64,000 nt of DNA from the NCBI GenBank assembly GCA_963851295.1, contig CAWKOS010000006.1:62001-126000 (forward strand), in the 5' to 3' direction. How positions within the stretch are numbered: the stretch's first letter is position 1; each line of letters starts with the position of its first letter. Origin of the DNA: JAOPZW01 sp963851295 (lineage in GTDB: Bacteria > Actinomycetota > Thermoleophilia > Solirubrobacterales > Solirubrobacteraceae). Below the pieces are notes generated by a model. It ran no database searches, was not told where the DNA came from, and saw only the letters and a list, made by a program, of their open reading frames with translations. Shown one piece after another: positions 44,810 to 53,614 of this stretch. The position numbers were made by a program, and so were the translations under genes.

Positions 44810-45688
44810 GTGCCGCCTGTGACCGACCTTCCGCTCATCGCCAGCGGGAAGGTGCGAGAGATGTACGACCTCGGCGACCGGATCCTCATGGTCGCCAGCG
44901 ACCGGATCTCGACGTACGACGTCGTGCATCCGACGCCGATCCCGGACAAGGGAAGCGTGCTCACCGGGCTGTCGGCCTTCTGGTTCGGCCGCACCGGCCA
45001 CATCGTCGCGAACCACTTCGTCTCGGCCACCGACGAGGTCCCCGAGGACGTCCGCGGCCGCGCGATGACGGTCTGCAAGCTGCGGATGCTGCCCGTCGAG
45101 TGCGTGGTGCGCGGCTACATCACCGGCTCGGGATGGAAGGACTATCAGGCGACGGGCCGCGTCTCGGGCATCGAGCTGCCGCCCGGGCTGCGCGAGTCCG
45201 AGCGCCTGCCGACGCCGATCTTCACGCCGTCGACCAAGGCCGACGAGGGCCACGACGAGGCCATCGACATCGGCCGCGCCGCCGAGTTGGTGGGCGACGG
45301 GGAGCTGATGGCCCGCGTGCGCGACGTCTCGATCTCGCTGTACCGCTTCGCGGCCGAGCACGCGCGCGAGCGCGGCGTGATCCTGGCCGACACGAAGTTC
45401 GAGTTCGGCCTCGACGGCGACGGCGAGCTCGTCGTCGGCGACGAGGTGCTCACGCCCGACTCCTCGCGCTACTGGCCCGCCGACGGCTACGAGCCCGGCC
45501 GCGGCCAGCCGAGCTTCGACAAGCAGTACGTGCGCGACTGGGCCGCGGGCAGCGGCTGGGACAAGACGCCGCCCGCGCCGGCGATCCCCGACGACGTCGT
45601 CGAGGGCACGCGCGGGCGCTACGTCGAGGCCTACGAGCTCATCACCGGCGAGCCCTTCGCGGCCTGGCAGGCGAGGACGGCGCCGTGA
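44810..45688 (+). CDS. purC: SAICAR synthase (phosphoribosylaminoimidazole-succinocarboxamide synthase)
   Basis: A 292-residue enzyme joining aspartate to CAIR. It has IASGKVREMYDLGDRILMVA and SDRISTYDVVHPTPIPDKG at the ATP site, MLPVECVVRGYITGSGW, LADTKFEFG and the closing SRYWPADGYEPGRGQPSFDKQ pattern typical of the bacterial-eukaryotic form. First gene of purC-purSQ-purL, with a GTGA overlap into purSQ. GTG 44819 is an alternative start. Confidence 0.97.
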   Translation: MPPVTDLPLIASGKVREMYDLGDRILMVASDRISTYDVVHPTPIPDKGSVLTGLSAFWFGRTGHIVANHFVSATDEVPEDVRGRAMTVCKLRMLPVECVVRGYITGSGWKDYQATGRVSGIELPPGLRESERLPTPIFTPSTKADEGHDEAIDIGRAAELVGDGELMARVRDVSISLYRFAAEHARERGVILADTKFEFGLDGDGELVVGDEVLTPDSSRYWPADGYEPGRGQPSFDKQYVRDWAAGSGWDKTPPAPAIPDDVVEGTRGRYVEAYELITGEPFAAWQARTAP

Positions 45689-46575
45689 GGGCGCGGGTCC
45701 TCATCCGCCCCAAGGCCGGGATCCTCGATCCGCAGGGCATCGCGGTCGAGCGCGCGCTGCCGGCGCTCGGCTTCTCCGGCGTCTCCAACGTCCACGTCGG
45801 CCGGCTCGTCGAGCTCGACGTCGAGGACGCCGCTGAGCTCGACGACATGTGCCGCAAGCTGCTGGCCAATCCGCTCATCGAGGACTACGGAGATCGTCCC
45901 GGGCGCGTGAAGTTCGGCGTCATCCGCTTCCCCGGCTCGTGCGACGACGTCGACGCGCAGCTCGCGGCCTCGCGCGTGGGGGAGGCGGTGCTGCTGTGGC
46001 ACGCCGACCGCGGCCTGCAGGGCGTCGACGCGGTCGTCGTCCCCGGCGGCTTCTCCTACGGCGACTACCTGCGCGTCGGGGCCATCGCCCGCTTCGCGCC
46101 GGTGATGGAGGACGTCGTCGCCTTCGCGCGCGAGGGTGGGCCGGTGCTCGGGATCTGCAACGGCTTCCAGGTCCTCTGCGAGGCCGGGCTGCTGCGCGGC
46201 GCGCTGCTGCCCAACGACCATCTGCGCTTCCGCTGCCGCCAGGTCGACGTCGAGGTGCTCAACGCCGACACCGTCTTCACGCGCGCATGCTCGGAGGGCG
46301 AGGTGCTGTCGATCCCGTGCAAGCACACGACGGGCCGCTACTGGGCGCCCGACGAGCAGCTCGACGCGCTCGAGGGCAACGGGCAGGTCGTCCTGCGCTA
46401 CGCGCCCGGCGAGAACCCCAACGGGTCGGCGCGCGACGTCGCCGGCGTCTGCAACGAGGCCGGCAACGTCATGGGCCTCATGCCCCACCCCGAGCACGCG
46501 GTCGACGAGCTGTGCGGCGGCAGCGCCGACGGGCTGAAGCTCTTCGCCTCGGCGGCGGAGGTGGCCGTTGCCTGA
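45685..46575 (+). CDS. Fused PurS-PurQ subunits of FGAM synthase
   Basis: A 296-residue protein combining two subunits that are usually separate. Residues 1-70 are PurS (RARVLIRPKAGILDPQGIAV, NVHVGRLVELDV, LLANPLIEDYGD). After a short RPGR linker, from about residue 75, PurQ begins with VKFGVIRFPGSCDDVDAQ and continues with VVVPGGFSYGDYLRVG, the nucleophile in VLGICNGFQVL and the His/Glu pair in MPHPEHAVDEL. There is no stop between them; the Val at the junction is a GTG, the former purQ start. PurQ releases ammonia from glutamine for PurL, and PurS bridges the two. Overlaps purL by eight bases. Confidence 0.93.
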   Translation: MRARVLIRPKAGILDPQGIAVERALPALGFSGVSNVHVGRLVELDVEDAAELDDMCRKLLANPLIEDYGDRPGRVKFGVIRFPGSCDDVDAQLAASRVGEAVLLWHADRGLQGVDAVVVPGGFSYGDYLRVGAIARFAPVMEDVVAFAREGGPVLGICNGFQVLCEAGLLRGALLPNDHLRFRCRQVDVEVLNADTVFTRACSEGEVLSIPCKHTTGRYWAPDEQLDALEGNGQVVLRYAPGENPNGSARDVAGVCNEAGNVMGLMPHPEHAVDELCGGSADGLKLFASAAEVAVA

Positions 46576-48769
46576 GACCGCCACGCTGCCGACCGTCGAC
46601 GACGCCGTCGGCCTCGGCCTGACGCGCGCGGAATACGCGCTCGTCGTCGACAAGCTCGGCCGCGCGCCCAACCAGGTCGAGCTCGCGATGTTCTCGCTGC
46701 TGTGGAGCGAGCACTGCGCCTACAAGCACTCCAAGCTGCTGCTCAAGACGCTCCCCACCGAGGGCCGCCACGTCGTCATGGGCCCGGGCGAGAACGCCGG
46801 CGCCGTCGACGTCGGCGGGGGCCTGGCCGTCGCCTTCAAGGTCGAGTCGCACAACCACCCCAGCGCCGTCGAGCCCTTCCAGGGCGCAGCCACCGGCGTG
46901 GGCGGCATCCTGCGCGACATCTTCGCCCTCGGCGCGCGGCCGATCGCGGTGCTCGACTCGCTGCGCTTCGGCGAGCCCGAGGCCTCGGAGCGCTCCCGCT
47001 ACCTGCTCGACCACGCGGTCGCGGGGATCGGCCACTACGGCAACTCGATCGGCGTGCCGACGATCGGCGGCGAGGTCTACTTCGAAGCGCCCTACGAGCA
47101 GAACTGCCTGGTCAACGCGATGGCCCTCGGTCTCGCTGAGACGAGCAAGATGATCCGCTCGGCGGCCGCCGGCATGGGCAACGTCGTCGTGCTCTTCGGC
47201 GCCTCGACCGGGCGCGACGGCATCGGCGGCGCGTCCGTGCTGGCGAGCGCGGAGCTCGACGACGCCGACGGCGACAAGCGCCCGACCGTCCAGGTCGGCG
47301 ACCCGTTCGCGGAGAAGAAGCTCATGGAGTGCTCGCTCGAGCTGCTCGAGCGCGGCCTGCTCGTCTCGCTGCAGGACCTCGGCGCGGCGGGGCTGACCTC
47401 GTCGGCCTCGGAGATGGCGTCCAAGGGCGGCGTCGGGATCGACCTCGACGTCGCGCGGGTGCCGCTGCGCGAGGCCGACATGGAGCCCTTCGAGATCATG
47501 GTCTCGGAGTCCCAGGAGCGGATGCTCTGCGTGTGCGAGCCCGACCGCCTCGACGACGTGCTCGCGGTCTGCGGGCGCTGGGAGGTCCACGGCACCGCGA
47601 TCGGCGAGGTCACCGACACCGGCGCGATGCGCATCCACCGCGGCGACGAGCTGGTGGGCGACGTGCCGGTGGTCGCGCTCGTCGACGACTGCCCGGTGTA
47701 CGAGCTGGCCCCCGCGCGGCCGGCGCAGCCGCTCTACGCCGCGCCCGCCGCCACGCTCGCGCGCGGCGGCTCGGTCCGCGACGCGCTCCTCGCGCTCCTG
47801 GGCTCGCCCAACCTCGCCTCGCGCCGGCCGCTCTTCGAGCAGTACGACTGGATCGTGCAGTCGCGCACCGTGCGCCGCCCCGAGGAGGCCGACGCCGCCG
47901 TCCTCGCGCTCCCCGACGGCGCCGGCCTCGGCGTCTCGATCGACGGCAACGGGCGCCGCGTCGCCGCCGATCCCTACCAGGGGACGGTCGCGGCGATGCT
48001 CGAGTGCGCGGCCAACCTCGCGTGCGTCGGCGCCGAGCCGCTCGGCGTCACCAACAACCTCAACTTCGGCAACCCCGAGAAGCCGCACGTCGCGTGGCAG
48101 CTCACCGAGGCGGTCCGCGGCCTGCGCGACGCGTGCCACGCGCTCGGCGTCCCGGTCACCGGCGGCAACGTCTCGCTCTACAACGAGGCCGCGGCCGGTC
48201 CGATCTACCCGACGCCCGTCATCGGCATGGTCGGCCGGCTGCCCGACGCGCGCCAGGCCGGGCGCCTGGGCTTCGCGCGCGCGGGCGACGCCATCGCCCT
48301 GGCGGGCTGGGACGCCGCGCCCTCGCTGGCCGCGAGCGAGCTGGCCAAGCTCTGGGGCGAGCCGCTGCCCGACGGCCTGCCCGCGGTCGACCTCGCGCAG
48401 GCGGGCGCCGTGCTCGAGGCGATCCGCGCCGCCGTCCGCGGCGGCGCGCTGAGCTCGTGCCACGACGTCGCCGAGGGCGGCTTCCTCGTCGCCGTCGCCG
48501 AGTCCTGCCTGGCCGGCGGCCTCGGCGCGACGCTCGACCTCGGCGCCGGCGACGACGTCTGGTGCCAGCTCTTCGGCGAGCGCCCGGCCGGCTTCGTCGT
48601 CTCCGGCCCCCGCGAGGCGCTCGAGGCCCTCGGGCGGACGGTCGCGCTCGACGTCCTCGGGACCGTCGGCGGCGACGCGCTCGAGCTGGCGATCGGCGGC
48701 GAGTCCGCGCGCTGGGAGCTCGCCGAGCTGGGCCGCGCCCACGGCGCGCTGGCGCGCCTGTTCGCGTAG
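46568..48769 (+). CDS. purL: FGAM synthase, large (synthetase) subunit, short form
   Basis: A 733-residue PurL of the small type, which needs PurS and PurQ as partners. It has MFSLLWSEHCAYKHSK, VAFKVESHNHPSAVEPFQGA, TGVGGILRDIFALGARP, DLGAAGLTSSASEMASKGG and TNNLNFGNPEKPHV, all in the expected order for the two ATP-binding repeats. It forms FGAM from FGAR, ATP and ammonia. The TTG start lies within the last codons of purSQ, so synthesis is coupled. Confidence 0.97.
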   Translation: MPETATLPTVDDAVGLGLTRAEYALVVDKLGRAPNQVELAMFSLLWSEHCAYKHSKLLLKTLPTEGRHVVMGPGENAGAVDVGGGLAVAFKVESHNHPSAVEPFQGAATGVGGILRDIFALGARPIAVLDSLRFGEPEASERSRYLLDHAVAGIGHYGNSIGVPTIGGEVYFEAPYEQNCLVNAMALGLAETSKMIRSAAAGMGNVVVLFGASTGRDGIGGASVLASAELDDADGDKRPTVQVGDPFAEKKLMECSLELLERGLLVSLQDLGAAGLTSSASEMASKGGVGIDLDVARVPLREADMEPFEIMVSESQERMLCVCEPDRLDDVLAVCGRWEVHGTAIGEVTDTGAMRIHRGDELVGDVPVVALVDDCPVYELAPARPAQPLYAAPAATLARGGSVRDALLALLGSPNLASRRPLFEQYDWIVQSRTVRRPEEADAAVLALPDGAGLGVSIDGNGRRVAADPYQGTVAAMLECAANLACVGAEPLGVTNNLNFGNPEKPHVAWQLTEAVRGLRDACHALGVPVTGGNVSLYNEAAAGPIYPTPVIGMVGRLPDARQAGRLGFARAGDAIALAGWDAAPSLAASELAKLWGEPLPDGLPAVDLAQAGAVLEAIRAAVRGGALSSCHDVAEGGFLVAVAESCLAGGLGATLDLGAGDDVWCQLFGERPAGFVVSGPREALEALGRTVALDVLGTVGGDALELAIGGESARWELAELGRAHGALARLFA

Positions 48770-48812
48770 ATCCGCCCGCGCGGGTGGGGGCGACAGGTGA
48801 GAGGGTCTGCGC

Positions 48813-49160
48813 ATGCTCAGCCATCGCATCGCGACCGCAGGGGCGATCGCGGCCCTGGCCGTCGCCGCCCTGCCGGCGGCGTCCGCCCACGGTGCGACCC
48901 GGAAGTGCTCGACCTTCAGCGGCGGCGGCGGCGACGTGCTGCGCGTCTACGCGCTGCGCGGGGTGTCGTGCAAGAAGGCGGTGGACGTCGCGAGGGCGTT
49001 CGCGACGGGTGACGCGCCGTCGCCGTGGCATTGCCTGACGGGGACCGGACAGAAGTACGCGGGCAAGGCGCTCGCCATGGCATGCGGCTACGGCAGCCGA
49101 GGGCCCGTGCGCAAGCGCAAGCACGCCTTCGTCGCCGTGCAAGAGCACAGCGCGGGCTGA
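48813..49160 (+). CDS. Small secreted protein with four cysteines
   Basis: A 115-residue protein with a signal sequence ending near ASAHGA (residue 28). The mature part has cysteines in RKCSTF, GVSCKKA, PWHCLTG and MACGYG, probably two disulfides, and the stretch LRGVSCKKAVDVARAFA, which is common in small secreted actinobacterial proteins. A basic C-terminus follows. The function is unknown. Confidence 0.72.
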   Translation: MLSHRIATAGAIAALAVAALPAASAHGATRKCSTFSGGGGDVLRVYALRGVSCKKAVDVARAFATGDAPSPWHCLTGTGQKYAGKALAMACGYGSRGPVRKRKHAFVAVQEHSAG

Positions 49161-49167
49161 CGCCCGC

Positions 49168-50037
49168 TCACGCCTCCTGGAAGACGAGGTCCTCGGGCTC
49201 GGTCGTCAGCCGCACGACCTGGCCCTTGACGTCGACGACGTAGTCGAAGCCCGTGTAGTGACCCGTGGAGAGGATGAAGACGGGGTCGCCGCGCTGAGCG
49301 AGGTAGGCCTTGAAGCCGGTCAGCGACGGGTCGTCGCCGTTGAGGTGCAGGTAGTCGACGAGGCGGCGGAAGAGCTTGGGCAGGATCACCGCATCGTCGG
49401 TGATGGTGGCCAGAGCGTCGAGCTTCACGCCCTCCTGCGTGCGGTCGCTCGCCCACACCCCCTTCTTCGGGCTCGCGTCGCGCGCCGCGTGCGCCTGCTT
49501 GGTCAGCTCGGCGCGCAGGTCGGGGAAGAGCTTGAGGTAGTAGGTCGGGTAGGCCAGGCCGGTGGCGACGAGGCGGTGGTTGGCCGTCTTGCGCAGGTGC
49601 GTGACGCGGACCATGAGCTGCTCGCCGCTGGGCGCGGGCGCATCGCCGCGGCCGACGAACGAGACGCAGCGGCCGTACTTGTCGGCGCCCTGGGTCAGCA
49701 GGTAGCCGGGGAGCTGCGCGGGCGTCGCCGCGGTGACGGTCTCGCCGTCGTGCTGGACTTCCTTGAAGCCCAGCCAGCGCAGGAGCTCGTCGCGCGCCGC
49801 GTGCGCGAGGGCGAGCGGCTGGTGCAGCGGGCCGCCACCCTGGGGCGAGTAGTGGGTCTCGAGCGCGTCGATGGCGTCGAGGCGCAGCTGCGCGCCGCCG
49901 GCGGCGTTCGTGCGCACCGCGTTGGGGCCGGGGACGCGCCCCCACGCAGAGGGATCGTCGGGGTAGAAGCGGATCGAGTCGCCGTCGGGCTCGGTACCGA
50001 CGATCCGGTAGGTCCCGGCCAGGCAGAGCATGGGCAT
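49168..50037 (-). CDS. Staphylococcal-nuclease-like (SNase-fold) protein
   Basis: A 289-residue protein. The N-terminal half follows the SNase OB-fold: GTYRIVGTEPDGDSIRFYPDD and, after an insert, QLRLDAIDALETHY. In the latter the Arg, Asp and Glu line up with the catalytic Arg35, Asp40 and Glu43 region of staphylococcal nuclease. A further block (GADKYGRCVSFVGRG) resembles the strand with the third catalytic group. The C-terminal part (about 190-289) is unfamiliar. No signal peptide is seen. It is likely a calcium-dependent nuclease or a derivative; activity is not assured. Confidence 0.72.
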   Translation of the reverse strand: MPMLCLAGTYRIVGTEPDGDSIRFYPDDPSAWGRVPGPNAVRTNAAGGAQLRLDAIDALETHYSPQGGGPLHQPLALAHAARDELLRWLGFKEVQHDGETVTAATPAQLPGYLLTQGADKYGRCVSFVGRGDAPAPSGEQLMVRVTHLRKTANHRLVATGLAYPTYYLKLFPDLRAELTKQAHAARDASPKKGVWASDRTQEGVKLDALATITDDAVILPKLFRRLVDYLHLNGDDPSLTGFKAYLAQRGDPVFILSTGHYTGFDYVVDVKGQVVRLTTEPEDLVFQEA

Positions 50038-50096
50038 GACGGCAAGCCTATGTCGCGGCGGACGCGGTCAGGCGCCCGCCGCGACGAGGTTCACGA

Positions 50097-52037
50097 CTAC
50101 TTCACGCGCACGTCGACCGGCTTGGTGAGGCCGAGGACGTTGCCCTTCTTGCCGAGGGCGCGCAGGGTGACGCGGTAGTGGCCCGGCTTGAGGTGCCGGC
50201 CGTTGACCTTCAGGTTCCAGCGCAGGTCCAGCGTGCTGCGCGGGTGCGTCCCGAGCGGCACGCGGCCGACGCGGGTGGTGGTGCCGTGCTTGCCCACCTT
50301 GTCGACGACGATGCCGACGAAGTGGCGCTGGCGCAGCTTGGCGATGATGTGCGCGATGCCGTGGTGCACCGGCACCTTCAGGTGGCACTGGTAGAACAGC
50401 ACGCAGTTCGGGCCGCCGGTCAGGGCCTGCGAGAACAGGCGCTGCGGGCTGCCCGCCGTGGTGAACGTGTCGAACGCCGCGTTGACGGGCGCCGGCACGC
50501 AGGTGCTGCCGTCGGCCGTGAACGGGTCAGCCGTGCAGTTCGACGACAGCGCGACGCGGGCGTCGATCAGCGAGGCCGCGGGGCCGCCGACGAAGCCCTT
50601 GGCGTTCGTCAGGCGGATGCCGCCCGGCGTGTCGAGGATGAACCTGCCGTAGCTGTCGAAGTGCCCGACGTAGCCGAGCTTCTCGGCGCCGCTGCCGGTC
50701 GTGTACGAGACGTACGGCGTGTTGCCGAAGAACGTGATGTCCGGCGTGCCGGCGTCATCGTTCGGGCCCGAGATCGGGTTGCCGCCATTGAACAGCTCGA
50801 AGTGATCGCCGCCCACCAGGCGCGACACGAAGATCGCGTGGTGGCCGCCGACGTCCTCCGAGAAGGTGACCCAGGGGACGGTCGGGGTCCCCGGCGTCAG
50901 GGTGCCGGCCGCGACCCGCGGGTCCTCGGCGTCGTTGCCCGCGAGCTTGTTCAGCGAGCAGGCGTCCTCGGCGTTGGTCGACACGGCGCAGTTGCCGAAG
51001 CCATTGGCGCCGGTCGTGTCGAGGATGTTGGTCTGGCCGGCAGTGCCGTTGCCCACGGCCTTCCAGCTGAACCCGCCGTCGGCCTTCGGGTCCGCCACGA
51101 TGCGGGCCGCGAAGACCTGCTCGTTGTTGCGCAGCCCGATGTTCGAGTTGTCCTTCTCGTACCAGACCGTCCACCCGACGGTGTCGGCCGCGCCGGTGAA
51201 GGCGATGTCGGGCTCGACCGCGTTGCGGCTGGGATCGATGTTCAGGGTCGGGTCGCCGGTGGCCGACGAGCCGCCGTCCTTCGCGAGGCGGTCGAGGCCG
51301 ACCTGCTGCCAGCAGAAGTTCGAGACGCTGGCGTTCGCCGATGGCTTGAAGCCGGTGCACGGCGAGTTCGGAGCAGCCTGCTTGACGCCCTTGGAGACGA
51401 AGATCTGGTCGTGGTTGCCGGAGCCGTTGACGTTGCCGTCCTGCTCCTCCCACGCGACCCACGGCACCGGATCGGCGCCCGCCACGGCGGCCCCGCCGGC
51501 GACCGACGGGTTCTCGGCCTCCTTGTCGGTGTTGATGTTCAGCGACGGCACGCCGGAGCCGCGGTCCTGGCCCTCGGGCTGCCAGACGTTGTTGGCGGCC
51601 ACGAAGCGGCTGGCGAAGATCTGCTTCTCGCCGCCGAGCGCCGCGTTGGGCTCGTACCAGGCATCCCACGGCACGGTGCGACCCGCGCCGGCGAAGTCGA
51701 TCGAGGGCCCTTCAGCCTCGACGTTCTGGTCGATGTTGAGCGACGGGCCCTGGGTCACCCACTGCCCGTTCTTGAAGGCGCGCACGAAGATGCGCTGCGC
51801 GTTGCCCGCCTTCTGCTCGAAGGTGGCCCACGGCACGCGCGGGCCGCCCGCTGCAAGCGAGCCGCCGACGACGTCGGAGACGCCGGCGTTCTGGTTGGGA
51901 TCGATGCCGGCGGCCGGGTCGTTGTTGACCTGAGAGCCGTCCGAAGGAAGGCCGATCACGGCCCCGGCGGTTCCGGCCGCGACGAGTGCGGCCGCCGCGC
52001 CCGCGAGCACGGCACGTCGAAGGAGTGGAGCGGTCAT
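50097..52037 (-). CDS. Secreted repeat protein, probable beta-propeller
   Basis: A 646-residue exported protein (signal to about residue 26). From residue 35 to 400 it contains five imperfect repeats of about 65-80 residues. Each has a PSLNID-like start, an acidic EAE-P segment, a V-P-W-x-x-(W/F)-x-E core and a Q-(I/V)-F-x-x-R end, for example TVPWDAWYEPNAALGG and DTVGWTVWYEKDNSN. This suits blades of a beta-propeller. A seventh-decile non-repeat region and a basic C-terminal domain (about 550-646, DLRWNLKVNGRHLKPGHYRV) follow; the latter resembles a small beta-sandwich module. It is likely a surface or matrix protein; no enzyme motif. Confidence 0.75.
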   Translation of the reverse strand: MTAPLLRRAVLAGAAAALVAAGTAGAVIGLPSDGSQVNNDPAAGIDPNQNAGVSDVVGGSLAAGGPRVPWATFEQKAGNAQRIFVRAFKNGQWVTQGPSLNIDQNVEAEGPSIDFAGAGRTVPWDAWYEPNAALGGEKQIFASRFVAANNVWQPEGQDRGSGVPSLNINTDKEAENPSVAGGAAVAGADPVPWVAWEEQDGNVNGSGNHDQIFVSKGVKQAAPNSPCTGFKPSANASVSNFCWQQVGLDRLAKDGGSSATGDPTLNIDPSRNAVEPDIAFTGAADTVGWTVWYEKDNSNIGLRNNEQVFAARIVADPKADGGFSWKAVGNGTAGQTNILDTTGANGFGNCAVSTNAEDACSLNKLAGNDAEDPRVAAGTLTPGTPTVPWVTFSEDVGGHHAIFVSRLVGGDHFELFNGGNPISGPNDDAGTPDITFFGNTPYVSYTTGSGAEKLGYVGHFDSYGRFILDTPGGIRLTNAKGFVGGPAASLIDARVALSSNCTADPFTADGSTCVPAPVNAAFDTFTTAGSPQRLFSQALTGGPNCVLFYQCHLKVPVHHGIAHIIAKLRQRHFVGIVVDKVGKHGTTTRVGRVPLGTHPRSTLDLRWNLKVNGRHLKPGHYRVTLRALGKKGNVLGLTKPVDVRVK

Positions 52038-52143
52038 GTGACTCCTCGTTAGGAGAACGGTGTCGGGATCAGGGACGCGCTCGCCGCCGGCGACTTCCGG
52101 GGTGTGCCGGATCGCACACGCCGGGGTCGCCCGCGGGCGCTGC

Positions 52144-52149
52144 TACGCT
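52144..52149 (+). promoter_or_regulatory. Putative -10 box of purF
   Basis: TACGCT ten bases before GTG 52160. Confidence 0.45.
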
Positions 52150-52159
52150 GGGCCGCGCC

Positions 52160-53614
52160 GTGCCAGGTGTGCCCTTCCTCGACGAGCGCGAAGGACCGCG
52201 GGACGAGTGCGGGGTCTTCGGGATCTACGCGCCCGGGCACGAGGTCGCCCGCCTCGCCTACTTCGCGCTCTACGCGCTGCAGCACCGCGGCCAGGAGTCG
52301 GCCGGCATCGCCGCCGCCGACGCGGGCGGCTACATCATCACCCAGCGCGCGCTCGGCCTCGTGTCGCAGGTCTTCAAGGAGCACGACCTGCGCGCGCTCA
52401 GCGGCGACCTCGCGATCGGCCATGTCCGCTACTCGACGACCGGCTCCAACGAGTGGGAGAACTCCCAGCCGGTCCACCGCAGCGAGGGCACCGGCGGCAA
52501 CCGCCGCGAGCTCGCGCTGGCCCACAACGGCAACCTCATCAACGCCGTCGAGCTCCACGCGCAGCTGCGCGAGCGCGGGGTCTCGTTCACCTCGACCTCG
52601 GACTCCGAGATCATCGCCGCGCTGTTGGCCACCCATCCGGAGGACGACATCGAGGACGCCATCGCTGAGGTGATCCCGCGTCTGCATGGCGCCTTCTCGA
52701 CGGTGGTCATGACCAAGAAGCGCGTCTACGCCTTCCGCGACCCCGCGGGCGTGCGCCCGCTCTCGCTCGGCATGGTCGGCGACCGCTACTGCGTCGCCTC
52801 GGAGACCTGCGCCTTCGACATCATCGGCGGGCGCCGCCTACGCGACGTCGCCCCGGGCGAGCTCGTCTCGATCGGCGAGGACGGCATCCGCACGCGCCAG
52901 GTCGTCGAGGGCGCGCGCGAGGCTTTCTGCCTCTTCGAGTACATCTACTTCGCGCGGCCCGACTCGCGCATGGGCGGCGACGTACTGCAGGCCGCGCGCG
53001 GGCGCATGGGGGAGATCCTCGCACGCGAGGCGCCGGCGCCGACGGCCGACCTCGTCATCTCGGTGCCCGACTCGGGCAACCCGGCGGCACGCGGCTTCGC
53101 CCGCGCGGCGGGCCTGCCCCAGGACGACGGCCTGATCAAGAACCGCTACGTGGCGCGGACCTTCATCCAGCCCGGCCAGGAGCTGCGCAAGCACGGCCTG
53201 CGCATGAAGTTCAACCCGCTGCCGGAGATCGTCGGCGGGCGGCGGCTGGTCGTCGTCGACGACTCGATCGTGCGCGGCAACACCACGCGCCAGATCGTGC
53301 AGATGCTGCGCGACGCCGGCGCGGCCGAGGTCCACATGCGGGTCTCCGCGCCGCCGATCCGCCACCCGTGCCACTACGGCATCGACATGTCGACGCGCGA
53401 GGAGATGATCGCCCATGAGCGCACGCCCGCGGAGATCGCGGCCGAGCTCGGGGCGGACACGCTGGCCTACATCTCGCTCGCCGGCGTCTACGAGGCGATC
53501 GGCGGCGAGCGCGAGCGCCACTGCGACGCCTGCTTCACGGGCGAGTACCCGCTGGCCGGCAGCGACGAGGCCGGCGGCAAGTTCTCGCTCGAGCTGCCGC
53601 TCGTTCGGGCCTAG
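52160..53614 (+). CDS. purF: Amidophosphoribosyltransferase
   Basis: A 484-residue enzyme for the first committed step of purine synthesis. A propeptide of about 16 residues precedes the N-terminal nucleophile in RDECGVFGIY (Cys17), which must be exposed by cleavage. Glutaminase motifs include ALQHRGQESAGIA and GHVRYSTTGS. The PRPP loop reads VVVDDSIVRGNTTRQIV. Cysteines in CLFEY, RHPCHYG and CDACFTGEYP fit the four ligands of the Bacillus-type iron-sulfur cluster. GTG 52169 is an alternative start. Its stop shares a CTAG with the converging gene. Confidence 0.97.
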   Translation: MPGVPFLDEREGPRDECGVFGIYAPGHEVARLAYFALYALQHRGQESAGIAAADAGGYIITQRALGLVSQVFKEHDLRALSGDLAIGHVRYSTTGSNEWENSQPVHRSEGTGGNRRELALAHNGNLINAVELHAQLRERGVSFTSTSDSEIIAALLATHPEDDIEDAIAEVIPRLHGAFSTVVMTKKRVYAFRDPAGVRPLSLGMVGDRYCVASETCAFDIIGGRRLRDVAPGELVSIGEDGIRTRQVVEGAREAFCLFEYIYFARPDSRMGGDVLQAARGRMGEILAREAPAPTADLVISVPDSGNPAARGFARAAGLPQDDGLIKNRYVARTFIQPGQELRKHGLRMKFNPLPEIVGGRRLVVVDDSIVRGNTTRQIVQMLRDAGAAEVHMRVSAPPIRHPCHYGIDMSTREEMIAHERTPAEIAAELGADTLAYISLAGVYEAIGGERERHCDACFTGEYPLAGSDEAGGKFSLELPLVRA

